A stretch of DNA of 64,000 bases. It comes from Oceanobacter sp. Its GTDB lineage: Bacteria > Pseudomonadota > Gammaproteobacteria > Pseudomonadales > Oceanobacteraceae. This document shows, piece after piece, positions 1 through 9,127 of this stretch. A program made the translations under genes and the position numbers. The DNA is taken from NCBI GenBank assembly GCA_002733645.1, contig NVWL01000019.1:1-64000 (forward strand). Direction: 5' to 3'. Under the pieces are notes generated by a model. That model was not told the DNA's origin and did not search any database. It saw nothing but the letters and a program-made list of their open reading frames with translations. Within the stretch, counting starts at the first letter, position 1. The number at the start of each line of letters is the position of its first letter.

Positions 1-76
1 GAAGGCATTCAGCAAACGACGATATGAGTCCCATCGCGTTTGAGGAGAAGGCAGCAATAGCTGCATAGTTAGAGTG
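1..76 (+). CDS. C-terminal end of an IS3-family transposase (partial)
   Basis: The frame starting at base 3 reads RHSANDDMSPIAFEEKAAIA and one further Ala, then stops at 76. This resembles the C-terminus of IS3-family OrfB (DDE) transposases, which end in an R/H-H-S-A-x(3)-L/M-S-P-x-x-F/Y-E motif. Only about 24 residues are inside the window. The following bases (GTGTCTACTTTTTATGGGGA, from about 74) resemble the right terminal repeat of such elements. If so, the element ends just before the next gene. The call rests on a short motif, so it is moderate. Confidence 0.5.
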
Positions 77-120
77 TCTACTTTTTATGGGGAACACCAT
101 TCCCAACAAACAGAGATTAC

Positions 121-636
121 ATGCCATTTACTCCATTTCACATGGGCCCCGGAATTGTAGTTAAAGCCCTACTCCAAGGCAGTTTCAGCTTAATGGTTTT
201 TGGCTGGGCGCAGATTGTGATGGATATTCAGCCATTGCTCGTTTTAATCTCGGGTGACGGGCATCTGCACGGATTTTCTCATACGTACATAGGTGCTACG
301 TTATTGGCTATATTTTCAGCCTTGTCTGGAAAATATTTATCTGAAGTTGGCTTGTATGTCTTCGGTTTAAATAAGCACTGGCATGTAAAAATCAGATGGC
401 GGGTCTCTTTTCTGTCAGCTTTCATAGGCACATTCAGTCATGTGCTATTAGATAGTGTGATGCACTCTGATATTGAGCCTTTCTTTCCGTTCACCACGGA
501 TAATTATTTTCTTGGTTTAATATCTGTAAATGCATTACATAACGTCTGTTTATCTAGCGCGTTGGTTGGCGGCCTTTTGTATTTTTCAATCACTTGGTTT
601 CAAAAATATAAAAAGTCAAAACATACCATGCAGTAG
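121..636 (+). CDS. Multi-pass membrane protein, metal-dependent hydrolase-like
   Basis: 171 residues with about four hydrophobic segments (roughly 10-35, 55-75, 92-110 and 125-155). The N-terminus MPFTPFHMGPG, the HGFSHT motif near residue 55 and the later FSHVLLDSVMHSD stretch give conserved-looking His and Asp residues at membrane edges. This is the pattern of the YdjM/DUF457-type 'membrane-bound metal-dependent hydrolase' group. No substrate is known for that group and none can be inferred here. The gene stands alone between an IS3-like end and a minus-strand gene, so it may belong to an accessory segment. The family assignment is from motif pattern only. Confidence 0.55.
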   Translation: MPFTPFHMGPGIVVKALLQGSFSLMVFGWAQIVMDIQPLLVLISGDGHLHGFSHTYIGATLLAIFSALSGKYLSEVGLYVFGLNKHWHVKIRWRVSFLSAFIGTFSHVLLDSVMHSDIEPFFPFTTDNYFLGLISVNALHNVCLSSALVGGLLYFSITWFQKYKKSKHTMQ

Positions 637-723
637 TTTTCATGCAGGTATTTTGATTAAACATTGTGATGTTGATCAAACCATGACTCAGCATCTAGGC
701 TCATGATCATCGATTAAGCCGCA

Positions 724-1329
724 TCACACTCCGCGAATTAGATTCACCACCACATCCAATATAAAGAGCACTAACGATATCGCCACTCCAAGAAACGCAA
801 ATAGGTAGGCACGTCGCAGTTGTTTGTATTTTCGTTTAAGTATTTTTCCCATCTGATAGATGTCTTTCAGGAACAGGGCTTTCGCTTTTTCGTTATCATC
901 AATACTACCTAGCATATGGGCCACATAATCTTCTTCTTTAAAATTGGTGTAGAACCCAAAAAAGAAGGGATTTGGCATCGCTTCAATATTTTTTATTGCG
1001 AATCTGCCGTGAAATTTTGGGGCTATCACCATCAAACTTGCGGAAAAGGCGATCAACTCTAGCGCGATAAAGACTATCAAGATGAGTTGTAAATGTACCG
1101 AGTATGACTCAGAGCTCATGAGTTTTGTGAGTACCACGGTGAACATAATGCCTATGATCCCCATCAGAATATTGGCTTTCTGATCGGCCATTACATTCAA
1201 CCTAAGATGGCTTCGGTGCACTGCGTTGAGAAGGTCAATGACTCCGCCCGTGTTTGGCTTAACGGTCAGGTGTTCTCTTGAAGACACATCATCTGAAGCG
1301 GCATCGCTGCCTGGTATCGGCTTGTTCAT
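724..1329 (-). CDS. Pycsar effector-type transmembrane protein (PycTM/DUF5706-like), orphan
   Basis: The N-terminal 35 residues are polar. They are followed by a helix containing LRLNVMADQKANILMG that runs into a transmembrane segment, then a second TM (LQLILIVFIALELIAFSASL), a soluble stretch rich in acidic and aromatic residues, and a C-terminal TM. The D-x-K-A-x-I-L motif leading into TM1 is the hallmark of the Pycsar effector TM domain (formerly DUF5706). In anti-phage Pycsar systems that domain responds to cCMP or cUMP and disrupts the membrane. No pyrimidine cyclase gene is next to it, so a defence role is uncertain and a stand-alone membrane role is possible. I chose the ATG at 1329 because GGAG lies 7 bases upstream. 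An ATG at 1347 is in frame but has no such site. Confidence 0.6.
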   Translation of the reverse strand: MNKPIPGSDAASDDVSSREHLTVKPNTGGVIDLLNAVHRSHLRLNVMADQKANILMGIIGIMFTVVLTKLMSSESYSVHLQLILIVFIALELIAFSASLMVIAPKFHGRFAIKNIEAMPNPFFFGFYTNFKEEDYVAHMLGSIDDNEKAKALFLKDIYQMGKILKRKYKQLRRAYLFAFLGVAISLVLFILDVVVNLIRGV

Positions 1330-1578
1330 TGTACTGCTCCGAAACATTAGAACATAGATATGACGCTATTTTAGAGGGTGGAGCTGTGTATTAACATAGA
1401 ATGATTAATAGATAGTGTCGAGCACTGTGGCCCATATAGGCCCTTGTATTGCTTAGACCCTGTCTAGAAAATGCTCATACGTTTGGACGTAACTTCCATT
1501 ACGCTAATCCATGTTAATAGTTAGGCTTATTTAATGAGGTGTTCTTGTTAAATGTATTAGCTTAAGCACTCTCAAACT

Positions 1579-1589
1579 AATAATAAGAA
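1579..1589 (+). promoter_or_regulatory. Possible Hfq/Crc CA motif in the leader of the GMC oxidoreductase gene
   Basis: AATAATAAGAA lies 12 bases before the ATG at 1602, where a ribosome binding site would be expected. No G-rich Shine-Dalgarno sequence is visible. It fits the AANAANAA pattern bound by Hfq/Crc in Pseudomonas catabolite repression, and this window encodes CrcZ-type decoys. The function is an inference, since such A-rich leaders also occur by chance. Confidence 0.35.
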
Positions 1590-1601
1590 CTGTGTGATTT
1601 T

Positions 1602-3271
1602 ATGAATAAATTACTATCTGTACTAACCGTTTCTGCACTATGTGCCGCTTGTGGAGGGCAGGATACACCACCTCACGAACAAGAATTTCATGAAGCTGTT
1701 ATCGTCGGCAGTGGATATGGCGGCTCGGTGGCAGCGCTGAGACTAGGCTTAGCAGATGTTGAAACGGTGGTGTATGAAAAAGGCCGCCGCTGGGATATAA
1801 CGGACACGTCAGGCAACAATAATACATTCGCCACTTATGATTCTATTGTGAGTGTATTCGGTGATTCCCGCTCTTCTTGGTTACGTAAAAACTGTTTTTT
1901 CACATGGCTTCAGTTCAAGTCGTGTGACCGTATTGACACTGGCATCATTGAAATCATGGGGTCAACGCCTAACGAGTACGATTTATCACCAGCTTTTTCG
2001 GCCAACAATACTTCAATTATGGTCGGCGTTGGTGTGGGTGGAGGCTCTTTGGTCAATAACGCTGAGACCTTCCCCCCTACTCGTGCCATGTGGGATATGG
2101 CCTATGACCTTGAAGCCATGCCTTATCTCAATAATGTTTGGCATGATCTAAGTACGGTTTACTTCAATCGCGCTAATAATGTATTGCAGCCGGAATACAT
2201 CCCTGAAGACATTTTATCCTCGCCGTATTACGCCAATTCTCGCGAGCATACTCAGGTTATGATCGATGCTGGCTACCCAATGATTGACCCTAACGATGAG
2301 ACGATCATTAAAGGCTCCTCACACACCCCGATGATTATGGATTGGGATGCTGTACGAGAAGAAATGAACGGACAGCGTACTCCGTCTACTATCAATGGCG
2401 ATGTTTGGTTTGGTATCAACAGTGGTGCAAAAACTCGTTGGATAAAGAGCAAAACTACTTAGGCCTCGCCGAAGCAACTGGCTCAGTTAAGGTGCATGCC
2501 TTACACACAGTGACCGACATTGCTTACGACGCAATCAAGGCATTGTATTTTGTGAACATTACTAAAACGGATCAAGACTATAACGTCATCAGCACGCTTG
2601 AAGTGACGACGCCAAAGCTCATTATGGCTGCAGGCTCTATTGGCACAACGAAGTTATTGATCGCCGCCAAACATCAAGGCGGGTTGCCTTTACTGAACGA
2701 ACACCTTGGCACCAAATGGGTAAATAACGGCAACGGTGGCACTATGCGTCAAAGTCAAAGCGATAACGAAACGGATTTTTTTGGTGGCGGTGGTCCTGCG
2801 AGTATCAAAACCTATGACTTTGAAGATCCAAATGCGCCTATTAATATCCAGCTACTGCCATTGAAAACGGGAAGTAGCTCCAGTTTATTTACCATTGTTT
2901 TGGGTGTTCCATCGGGTGAAGGGTATTTTGATTACGACGAAGATAACGTTGTTAATCTGCATTGGCCTGAAGATGCGTCGAAAAATGTGTACGACCGCTT
3001 TGAAGAAGTTCTCACGCATATTGAAGAACTTGGGCTAGGAAGCTTTTCTGATACCAACCACGCCATTGGCCAAGCGGTTACTCTGCATCCCTTAGGTGGC
3101 GTTCCGCTTGGATTAGCAACGGATGAGCACTGCCGCCTGAAAGGCTACGAAGGGCTGTATGCGGTAGACGGTTCAATTATTCCTGGCCCGACAATCTCAA
3201 ATCCGTCGTTATTGATCGCAGCAATGGCAGAGCGTTGCATGGACTCGATAGTCGCTGACATCATGCAATAA
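1602..3271 (+). pseudogene. GMC-family FAD oxidoreductase (cholesterol oxidase-like) lipoprotein, frameshifted
   Basis: The N-terminus is a lipoprotein signal with lipobox LCAA-C (Cys17), followed by a Rossmann FAD motif GSGYGGSVAALRL near residues 36-48. The C-terminal part carries the GMC active-site region (TLHPLGGVPLG) and the final FAD-binding segment (DGSIIPGPTISNPSLLIAAM). This order matches class I cholesterol oxidases and related sterol/alcohol oxidases of about 550 residues. The reading frame breaks at the run of five A at 2429-2433. Upstream it reads NSGAK and then runs to a stop at 2460-2462. The downstream frame continues as NSLDKEQNYLGLAEATG, which joins smoothly if one A is added. 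It is therefore a recent pseudogene, a phase-variable gene or a homopolymer sequencing error. Reaction and substrate are inferred from the family. Confidence 0.75.
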
Positions 3272-3510
3272 ATTAAACACGTGGAATCATCGGCACCCGG
3301 TATTTTCATTTGATGCTATCTCCCTGATTTGTCTATTCAGACATCAGGGGGATTAACAATATAGCTATATTTTATCTCATCTAGCCCCGCCCTTTTCTTA
3401 TCGTGTAAGCTATCGCACAAACTCTCTCGTAATTCCCTCTCATGCCAACCGCGAAGGGATAAAACATCACTGGATACAACTTAACTGGATACAACATAAA
3501 GGGACACACC

Positions 3511-4848
3511 ATGTTGAAGAAGCTCTCTGTATTAGCGCTCGCCTCATTTATGCTGGCGGCATGTAGCCATAACGGCATTTATCGCAGCCAATTGTCTGAA
3601 GAATGTTCATACCAAAAAGAAGGCGACTGCGCAGACAACGCATTACAAATCGGTAATATCGATGCCGTTAATGAATACCGCCTTGGGTTTATTGAATACG
3701 ACGATCAAGGGCAGTTGCGTCAGCGTGAACAGCAAGATTCGGTGATTGATAGCTATTTACGCCTTGCAGGCCAGCAAGACGTTATCGTAGTGACCTTTGT
3801 TCATGGCTGGCATCACAGCGCCAAACCCGAGGATTCTAATATTCAGGAGTTCCGCCAAATGCTAGCCAATGTGTCGGCTTCTGAAGCTGCCTCCAGTGTT
3901 AAGCATGAGCGTGACCGTCGCCCTGTATTAGGGGTATATATTGGTTGGCGCGGTGATTCGTTGGCGATTCCGGTGGTGAATCACTTAACCTTCTGGGATC
4001 GTAAAGCGACGGCGCACGAGGTTGCTTACAAAGGTGTCACTGAGTCTTTATTACGCTTGGAAGAGTTGGTGAATGTACGAAATACATTCCAAGATGGCGT
4101 GCCGCCCTCCACCAGCCGTTTAGTGGTGATTGGCCATAGCTTTGGTGGCGCGGTGGTGTTTGGTTCGTTGCAAAAGATTTTAGCCGAGCGTTTTGTGAAT
4201 TCTAACGGCGAGAAAAACTTCCAAAGCACGGCGGATGGCTTTGGCGATATGGTTATTTTAATGAACCCTGCGTTTGAGGCACTGCGTTTCTCTTCATTGA
4301 TGGAGTTGTCTCAGGATAAATGCCGAGGGTATTTTCCGGGGCAATTGCCCAAGCTGGCGGTGTTAACCTCTGAGAGTGATTACGCTACCAAGTGGGCATT
4401 TCCTGCGGGCCGTATTTTCTCAACGATGTTTGATCGCCACCGTACAATGAACCGCTACGAATGCCCGAAACCCAGCATGGCGAACAGCCGAGCCATTGAA
4501 GTGCCACAAGGCAAAGCGAATCGCACCACCATCGGCCACTTTGAGCCGTATCAAACGCACCGCTTAGCTCCTGTAACCGCGGCTAGCCCAACGGAGTTTG
4601 ATCTTGAACGTGCCTACTTTGACTGGTCAGCATCAGATAATAGCAAGCCGGACGTCTACACAACGGTCGATTTGGTAAGCAAAGAGCGTACAACTAAACG
4701 TAACCCGTATATGAATATTGCCGTGGACAAAGATCTCATGGATGGCCACAACGATATTTGGGGCGACGAAGTACTAGGCTTTATTAGCGAGTTAATTACA
4801 GTCTCAACCACGCCAGTTGAGGTGTACGAAAAGTTAATCTCTGAGTAA
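3511..4848 (+). CDS. Lipoprotein with alpha/beta-hydrolase fold
   Basis: 445 residues. The signal peptide ends in lipobox LAA-C (Cys18), so the protein is probably anchored in the outer membrane facing the periplasm. A VVTFVHGW strand/oxyanion motif at about 94-100 and the nucleophile elbow GHSFGGA (Ser210) mark an alpha/beta hydrolase. An acidic residue and a late His (HFEPYQTH, or DGHN near the end) could complete the triad. No substrate-specific family is recognised. A lipase/esterase-like function is possible but unproven. It follows the GMC lipoprotein gene in the same direction with a 240-base gap. Confidence 0.7.
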   Translation: MLKKLSVLALASFMLAACSHNGIYRSQLSEECSYQKEGDCADNALQIGNIDAVNEYRLGFIEYDDQGQLRQREQQDSVIDSYLRLAGQQDVIVVTFVHGWHHSAKPEDSNIQEFRQMLANVSASEAASSVKHERDRRPVLGVYIGWRGDSLAIPVVNHLTFWDRKATAHEVAYKGVTESLLRLEELVNVRNTFQDGVPPSTSRLVVIGHSFGGAVVFGSLQKILAERFVNSNGEKNFQSTADGFGDMVILMNPAFEALRFSSLMELSQDKCRGYFPGQLPKLAVLTSESDYATKWAFPAGRIFSTMFDRHRTMNRYECPKPSMANSRAIEVPQGKANRTTIGHFEPYQTHRLAPVTAASPTEFDLERAYFDWSASDNSKPDVYTTVDLVSKERTTKRNPYMNIAVDKDLMDGHNDIWGDEVLGFISELITVSTTPVEVYEKLISE

Positions 4849-4972
4849 TCTCTGTTCGCTGCATCCAAGAAAGTGACTTTTTGGTTGCAGCGGCCTCTTT
4901 TGCCGGTGAAGCAAACGCGAGTTTCTGATACCTTGCTGGCTTTATTGCGGTTTTATTTACGAGAGTACTTTT

Positions 4973-5326
4973 ATGTCTGATTTTTCTTCTGCCTCTAAGA
5001 AATTCTTAGCCTCTGTCGCGACTGACGAGCACATGTTCGCAGAGACCTTGGCCTTCGTTGAAACGTGGTACGAATTTACGCCAACAGCCTTCCGTAATGG
5101 CGACGTGCCTAACCAAGCCGATCAAAACCAAGGCAGCGCTAAAGTCTTTGCCTTAAGCCAACTATTAGAGATGAGCAAAGAGCAAACCCTAGGCTGCTTT
5201 GGCGAGCATTACCGCGATGTACTGGCAACGCCTGAGGTGGATAATCATCACAACCTTCGCCGAGTGTTGCGTGAAGGCAATGGCAATATCGAATTTGATC
5301 AGTTTCCGTTGCAGGCCAAAGCATGA
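4973..5326 (+). CDS. HopJ-family protein
   Basis: 117 residues matching the small HopJ family throughout. Recognisable blocks are FVETWYEFTPTAFRNG, NQADQNQGSAKVFALSQL and QTLGCFGEHYRDVL, then a short H-x-N-[IL]-R segment. The name comes from a Pseudomonas syringae type III effector. The family is widespread in non-pathogenic marine bacteria and its function there is unknown. The last codons overlap the next gene by four bases (ATGA), so the two are probably translated together. Confidence 0.85.
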   Translation: MSDFSSASKKFLASVATDEHMFAETLAFVETWYEFTPTAFRNGDVPNQADQNQGSAKVFALSQLLEMSKEQTLGCFGEHYRDVLATPEVDNHHNLRRVLREGNGNIEFDQFPLQAKA

Positions 5327-5838
5327 GTCAATTAATAAACAGCTGGGCAACCTCAACCTGGGCACAGCGCTTAGGCTTGCTGTTGGCGATTGCTAGTTAT
5401 GTCATTTTATGGCCGGGCGTCACCGAGCCCATTATGACCATCAGCGCCTCGGTGAATGTGTTTGGTTTAAAAACCCAGCTATTCCACGAAACTCGCTCTA
5501 TTTGGGAAACCGTCGTAACGCTCAACGAGCAAGGGTATTTACTGGTCGCAGTATTGATCGTGACTTTTAGTGTCGTCATCCCGGTATTGAAAGGCCTGAC
5601 TATTTTGTTTGCTTGGATTTGGCCAACCGAGATGCGCTGGCGCATCGTTGCTGCGATCAGCAAGTGGTCGATGGTTGATGTGTTTGTGGTTGGCATCTTA
5701 GTGGCGTTCCTTACCGCCAAAGCCACCGCAGAGCTTCAGGCCGAACTTCTTGTCGGTTTTTGGTGGTTCTTAAGCTTTTGCATACTGTCTATTATTTCTG
5801 GGCAACTACTGGCGTTACATCGCCTACCACAGCGTTAA
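5323..5838 (+). CDS. PqiA-domain integral membrane protein
   Basis: 171 residues with four predicted membrane helices (about 17-35, 72-95, 108-128 and 138-160). The first helix is followed by a periplasmic loop (WPGVTEPIMTISASVNVFG), and PVLKGLTILFAW begins a later helix. This is one PqiA (paraquat-inducible protein A) module. It lacks the zinc-ribbon Cys pairs of full PqiA and there are no MCE-type partners (PqiB/PqiC) nearby. A link to envelope lipid transport is suggested only by the family. Its start overlaps the hopJ-like gene. Confidence 0.75.
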   Translation: MSQLINSWATSTWAQRLGLLLAIASYVILWPGVTEPIMTISASVNVFGLKTQLFHETRSIWETVVTLNEQGYLLVAVLIVTFSVVIPVLKGLTILFAWIWPTEMRWRIVAAISKWSMVDVFVVGILVAFLTAKATAELQAELLVGFWWFLSFCILSIISGQLLALHRLPQR

Positions 5839-5896
5839 TCCCCCCTGCGAAAGGTGGTCTATACTCAAGGCGTCTACGTAATTTTCGGAAGTCGCC

Positions 5897-6292
5897 GTGA
5901 CCACCATCGCCCTGCATCATATTTTGTTAAAAAGCCCGTTATTGGCCAAGGATGTTCTCAATGAGCTAACACTTGGCGCACGCTTTGAAGATCTCGCCGC
6001 CGAACACTCTGCCTGCCCTTCGGCACGAAAAAATGGCGATTGTGGCCATCACAAAGCCGACGATCTCCCCCCCGATTTATACCAAGCGCTACTGGACTAC
6101 GATGGCAGCAGCCCGTGGATTGGGCCTATTAAAACGAAGTACGGATTTCATGTGATTCGCCCGGCGGGGCAAATTGGAGAGCACAGAGCGAGGCAAGATG
6201 AAGTTCTCTCGGAAGAACCTATTCAAGAAATCAATGAACAGCCTGATGACTCAGACAGCACACTCGATACGCCCAAAACAGATGACATCTAA
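5897..6292 (+). CDS. Parvulin-type peptidyl-prolyl cis-trans isomerase with acidic tail
   Basis: 131 residues starting at a GTG. The first 90 or so form a single rotamase domain with HHILLKSPLLA, ARFEDLAAEHSACPSARKNG and KTKYGFHVIRPAG, the usual parvulin landmarks including the conserved His residues. Stand-alone PpiC is about 92 residues. The extra 40 residues here are strongly acidic and Gln/Asp-rich and look disordered. There is no signal peptide, so the protein is cytoplasmic and probably acts as a folding helper. Confidence 0.8.
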   Translation: MTTIALHHILLKSPLLAKDVLNELTLGARFEDLAAEHSACPSARKNGDCGHHKADDLPPDLYQALLDYDGSSPWIGPIKTKYGFHVIRPAGQIGEHRARQDEVLSEEPIQEINEQPDDSDSTLDTPKTDDI

Positions 6293-6296
6293 TCAG

Positions 6297-6713
6297 TTAC
6301 TTTTCTTCGCTTAAAGCAGAACCGGCACCCAAAGCATCAGCGCTAAGCACTCGTATTAGCGCTTCAGTAGCGGACGCAGCACCATAAAGGGTGGTTTTGA
6401 GTTGTAAACTTCCCCACACATCAAGCTTCATTCGCGGCAGCGTAATACGCCAGCAATCGAGGCCTGAGGGCTGCTCCGCGCCAGCTTCAATATTCACCGA
6501 AGTGATACCATGTTCGTTTTCTGCCATATCCTCGGCCTCGAGCCACTCAAACTCGTAATCTGAGTAAATAGCCACGACCGCAAACGTACGTGGCACCGAC
6601 AAAAAGTCTCTTGCAACTTCGTACACTAGCCAATGCGGCGAGATATCATCACCTCGCGCCATTAATAGACAGTTATCAGCCTGTTGTTGATCGTCGGCTT
6701 TAGGAAAGTGCAT
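6297..6713 (-). CDS. Conserved hypothetical protein
   Basis: 138 residues from the ATG at 6713, which has GAGGG six bases upstream. A TTG at 6731 is an in-frame but poorer start. There is no signal peptide, membrane helix or motif that I recognise. The composition is acidic with several Trp and Met, and it is probably a soluble cytoplasmic protein. It ends five bases from the convergent parvulin gene. Function unknown. Confidence 0.6.
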   Translation of the reverse strand: MHFPKADDQQQADNCLLMARGDDISPHWLVYEVARDFLSVPRTFAVVAIYSDYEFEWLEAEDMAENEHGITSVNIEAGAEQPSGLDCWRITLPRMKLDVWGSLQLKTTLYGAASATEALIRVLSADALGAGSALSEEK

Positions 6714-6877
6714 AGGGGCCCTCAAAAACAAAAAATAAAGTACACACCGTCGCGAACTATTTTCCTGCTCAGCAACGACTCAAATGCATAATTCCAACTA
6801 AATCTAAGTATGTTCGGTGCTGGCAGTTATGGCCTAGTGAACTAAGCTAAATCTAACAGATACCTTAGGAGATCGCG

Positions 6878-8506
6878 ATGAAGTGGTCTGATCTTAGCCT
6901 TGCGCACAAAATACGCTTACCCATGATCATTGTCGGTGGCTTACTCATCATGCTGTCTATTGTCCAGCTGTCCTCTATTCAACAGATCAGCACGGCTGCC
7001 AATGAAATTGAATCAGCTTACATTCCGGCTCTAGATAAAGCGCTCAATGCCGACCGCGACTTGTATCAGGCTCAAATCGCTGAGCGCACTATTGCCTCTG
7101 GCAATAGAGACCGTGAATTTATTGAGATGCACACTGAAAACTTAGATCAAGTCAAAAAACGCATCAGCGATATTCGTGCTTTGGCGGTCAATCAAGAAAT
7201 ACGCAACAAGGCCGACGCTTTTCTTGCGTCGTTTACCCAGTGGCGGCCACAATCTGAAGCCTTAGTTAACCAAGCCATAAACGGGCAAACAACCCTTGCT
7301 AACGCGACCACCCTGAGCACAGGTGAACTGGCCTTAGAGTTCGAAGAAATGCGTACCTTACTCGACTCTTTAGGGGAAAATATTTCAGCATCCGCTGCCA
7401 TGCTGCACACTCAAAATAAGTCGTCACAACAATCCATTGTGACGACCTTAATTACCTTGTCATGCATTTGCATCTTAGTGATCGGCGTTTTTATCTTTAT
7501 GTTGCCACCTCTGGTATTGCGTCCCATTAAACGAGTGACACAAGCATTGGATAACCTTGCCCGTGGCGAAGGCGACCTAACCCGCCGTTTACCCATTATC
7601 GGCAAAGACGAAATCGGTGCAATGGCCTTATCCTTTAACGCCTTTTTACAAGGTATGCAGGATTTAGTCAGGTCAATACAAACCATGTCTTCCGAAGTGA
7701 GTAATACCGCTCATCAGTTAGAAAAGAGTGCCTGCGACAGCCAAGGGCTAACCTCACATTTCGCAACGGAGCTAGACCGAGTCACGACCGCCAATCGCGA
7801 AATGGAACAGGCCATTGATGAAGTCAGTCGCTCGGCTAGCGAGGTAACTGAGGAAGCTCGCAGTGCAGACAAAAAAGTCGGCGAAGTCGCTAGCCAGTTT
7901 CAAACGGCTGTGGCCGATATTGGCTCTCTTGCTCAAAGCGTTAACCAAGCAGCAAGTGTTATCCGTGAACTTGAAGCTGAAACTACCAATATTGTGTCTC
8001 TGCTTGATGTGATTAAAGGCATTGCCGAGCAAACGAACTTACTCGCATTAAATGCGGCCATCGAGGCAGCCCGAGCCGGGGAACAAGGCCGAGGCTTTGC
8101 CGTCGTTGCCGATGAAGTGCGCACACTCGCTGGAAAAACCCAGCAAGCGACGGGGGATATTAACCAAATGATTGAGCGCTTACAGTCAGGTGTGCAGCGC
8201 GCTGTTTCAAGCATGCAAGGGGGTGAAGAAACGGCTAGTACGACAGTGATTGCAGCCCAAACGTCTGAACAGAATATCGGTGAAGTGTCTTCGTCATTAT
8301 TAAGAATCACAGACCAAGTGGTGCAAATTGCTTCTGCAATTGAAGAACAAACGTCGGTGATTAACGATATTAACCAAAACCTGTCTGAGGCGCGTAACTT
8401 AAGCCAAAGTAACGATTCGAGCACCAAAGATTTAGTACAATCAATCAATGTACTCAATGAAAATGCAACACGCATGAGTTCAAGTGTTGAGAATTTTACG
8501 GTGTAA
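6878..8506 (+). CDS. Methyl-accepting chemotaxis protein
   Basis: 542 residues in the classical order: short cytoplasmic tip, TM1 (about 13-34), a periplasmic helical sensor of about 150 residues of the four-helix-bundle type, TM2 (about 190-212), HAMP (about 213-265) and a long cytoplasmic coiled-coil. The signalling hairpin around residues 385-425 contains [18 protein letters not shown] and [13 protein letters not shown], which contact CheA/CheW. No CheR-docking pentapeptide is seen at the C-terminus. The ligand cannot be predicted. AGGAGATCGCG precedes the ATG. Confidence 0.93.
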   Translation: MKWSDLSLAHKIRLPMIIVGGLLIMLSIVQLSSIQQISTAANEIESAYIPALDKALNADRDLYQAQIAERTIASGNRDREFIEMHTENLDQVKKRISDIRALAVNQEIRNKADAFLASFTQWRPQSEALVNQAINGQTTLANATTLSTGELALEFEEMRTLLDSLGENISASAAMLHTQNKSSQQSIVTTLITLSCICILVIGVFIFMLPPLVLRPIKRVTQALDNLARGEGDLTRRLPIIGKDEIGAMALSFNAFLQGMQDLVRSIQTMSSEVSNTAHQLEKSACDSQGLTSHFATELDRVTTANREMEQAIDEVSRSASEVTEEARSADKKVGEVASQFQTAVADIGSLAQSVNQAASVIRELEAETTNIVSLLDVIKGIAEQTNLLALNAAIEAARAGEQGRGFAVVADEVRTLAGKTQQATGDINQMIERLQSGVQRAVSSMQGGEETASTTVIAAQTSEQNIGEVSSSLLRITDQVVQIASAIEEQTSVINDINQNLSEARNLSQSNDSSTKDLVQSINVLNENATRMSSSVENFTV

Positions 8507-8579
8507 CTCTTACCTCTAAACACCTAATTTCTACAAACAGAAACGCTTTAAAATTGAGTACAAAAAAGGGCAATGAATT

Positions 8580-9063
8580 CACTGCTGTTCCACACTTTGG
8601 AGTGATATGCGTCACTCCAGACTGCTCAATTTATCTAATCGCGTTTATTTAAAACTCAGCTCTCAAACAATTTTTAAACTCAACTCCCTTTCGGGGCTCC
8701 GCCCCCGGCCCATGCAAGGAGAGGTTTCTCCTTACGATCCTCTCTTCTCGGCGCATCCGGCTTCATCCAGCCAACGAAGTCATTATGCGGCACGCAAAAC
8801 AATCCGCCCCGGAGCGATCTCTTAAAGCATCCATATTTCTTGCATCGCTCCGGGGCAAGGTTTTGCTCTAAAGGCCGCAGAATGACTTTGTTGTCTGGCG
8901 CCGCACGCACGCCGATTAAAGGAAAGTCCGCGAAGCCGCATTTCAAATCAAACGGTGCAAATTTTAAAGTAAAAGGTTCTAGGGACATGAGATAGAAAAT
9001 TAGATATTTTATCTAAAAGGGAATAGCAGCAACCATGCTATTTAAAACTGTGGGACAGCAATG
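8580..9063. repeat. Dispersed palindromic repeat, copy A (MITE-like)
   Basis: The segment 8679-8949 is the reverse complement of 53672-53940 with roughly 90% identity by eye. Weaker similarity continues on both sides to the ends given here. The ends are imperfect inverted repeats: CACTGCTGTTCC at 8580-8591 against GGGACAGCAATG at 9052-9063. Inside is a long imperfect palindrome centred on the arms CCCCGGAGCGA (8807-8817) and TCGCTCCGGGG (8845-8855). Pairing continues outward through GTTTTGC/GCAAAAC and GCCGCATAATGAC/GTCATTCTGCGGC. There is no transposase, so it is a non-autonomous element or a structured repeat family. Confidence 0.8.
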
Positions 9064-9090
9064 GCAATGAATTATGTTCATTGCCTTTTT
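9063..9090 (+). terminator. Rho-independent terminator
   Basis: GGCAATGAA (9063-9071), a five-base loop and TTCATTGCC (9077-9085) are followed by five T. It reads rightward and abuts the end of repeat copy A. The nearest rightward gene is the chemoreceptor ending at 8506, where AAAAAAGGGCAATGAA forms an inverted partner sequence. Confidence 0.7.
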
Positions 9091-9127
9091 AATTTCTAAT
9101 TTTCATTTCCGCCCGAAACAACAACAC

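Noticed and set aside
7192-8523. Several minus-strand open frames opposite the chemoreceptor gene
   Set aside because: They mirror the codon pattern of the real plus-strand gene and lack start signals.
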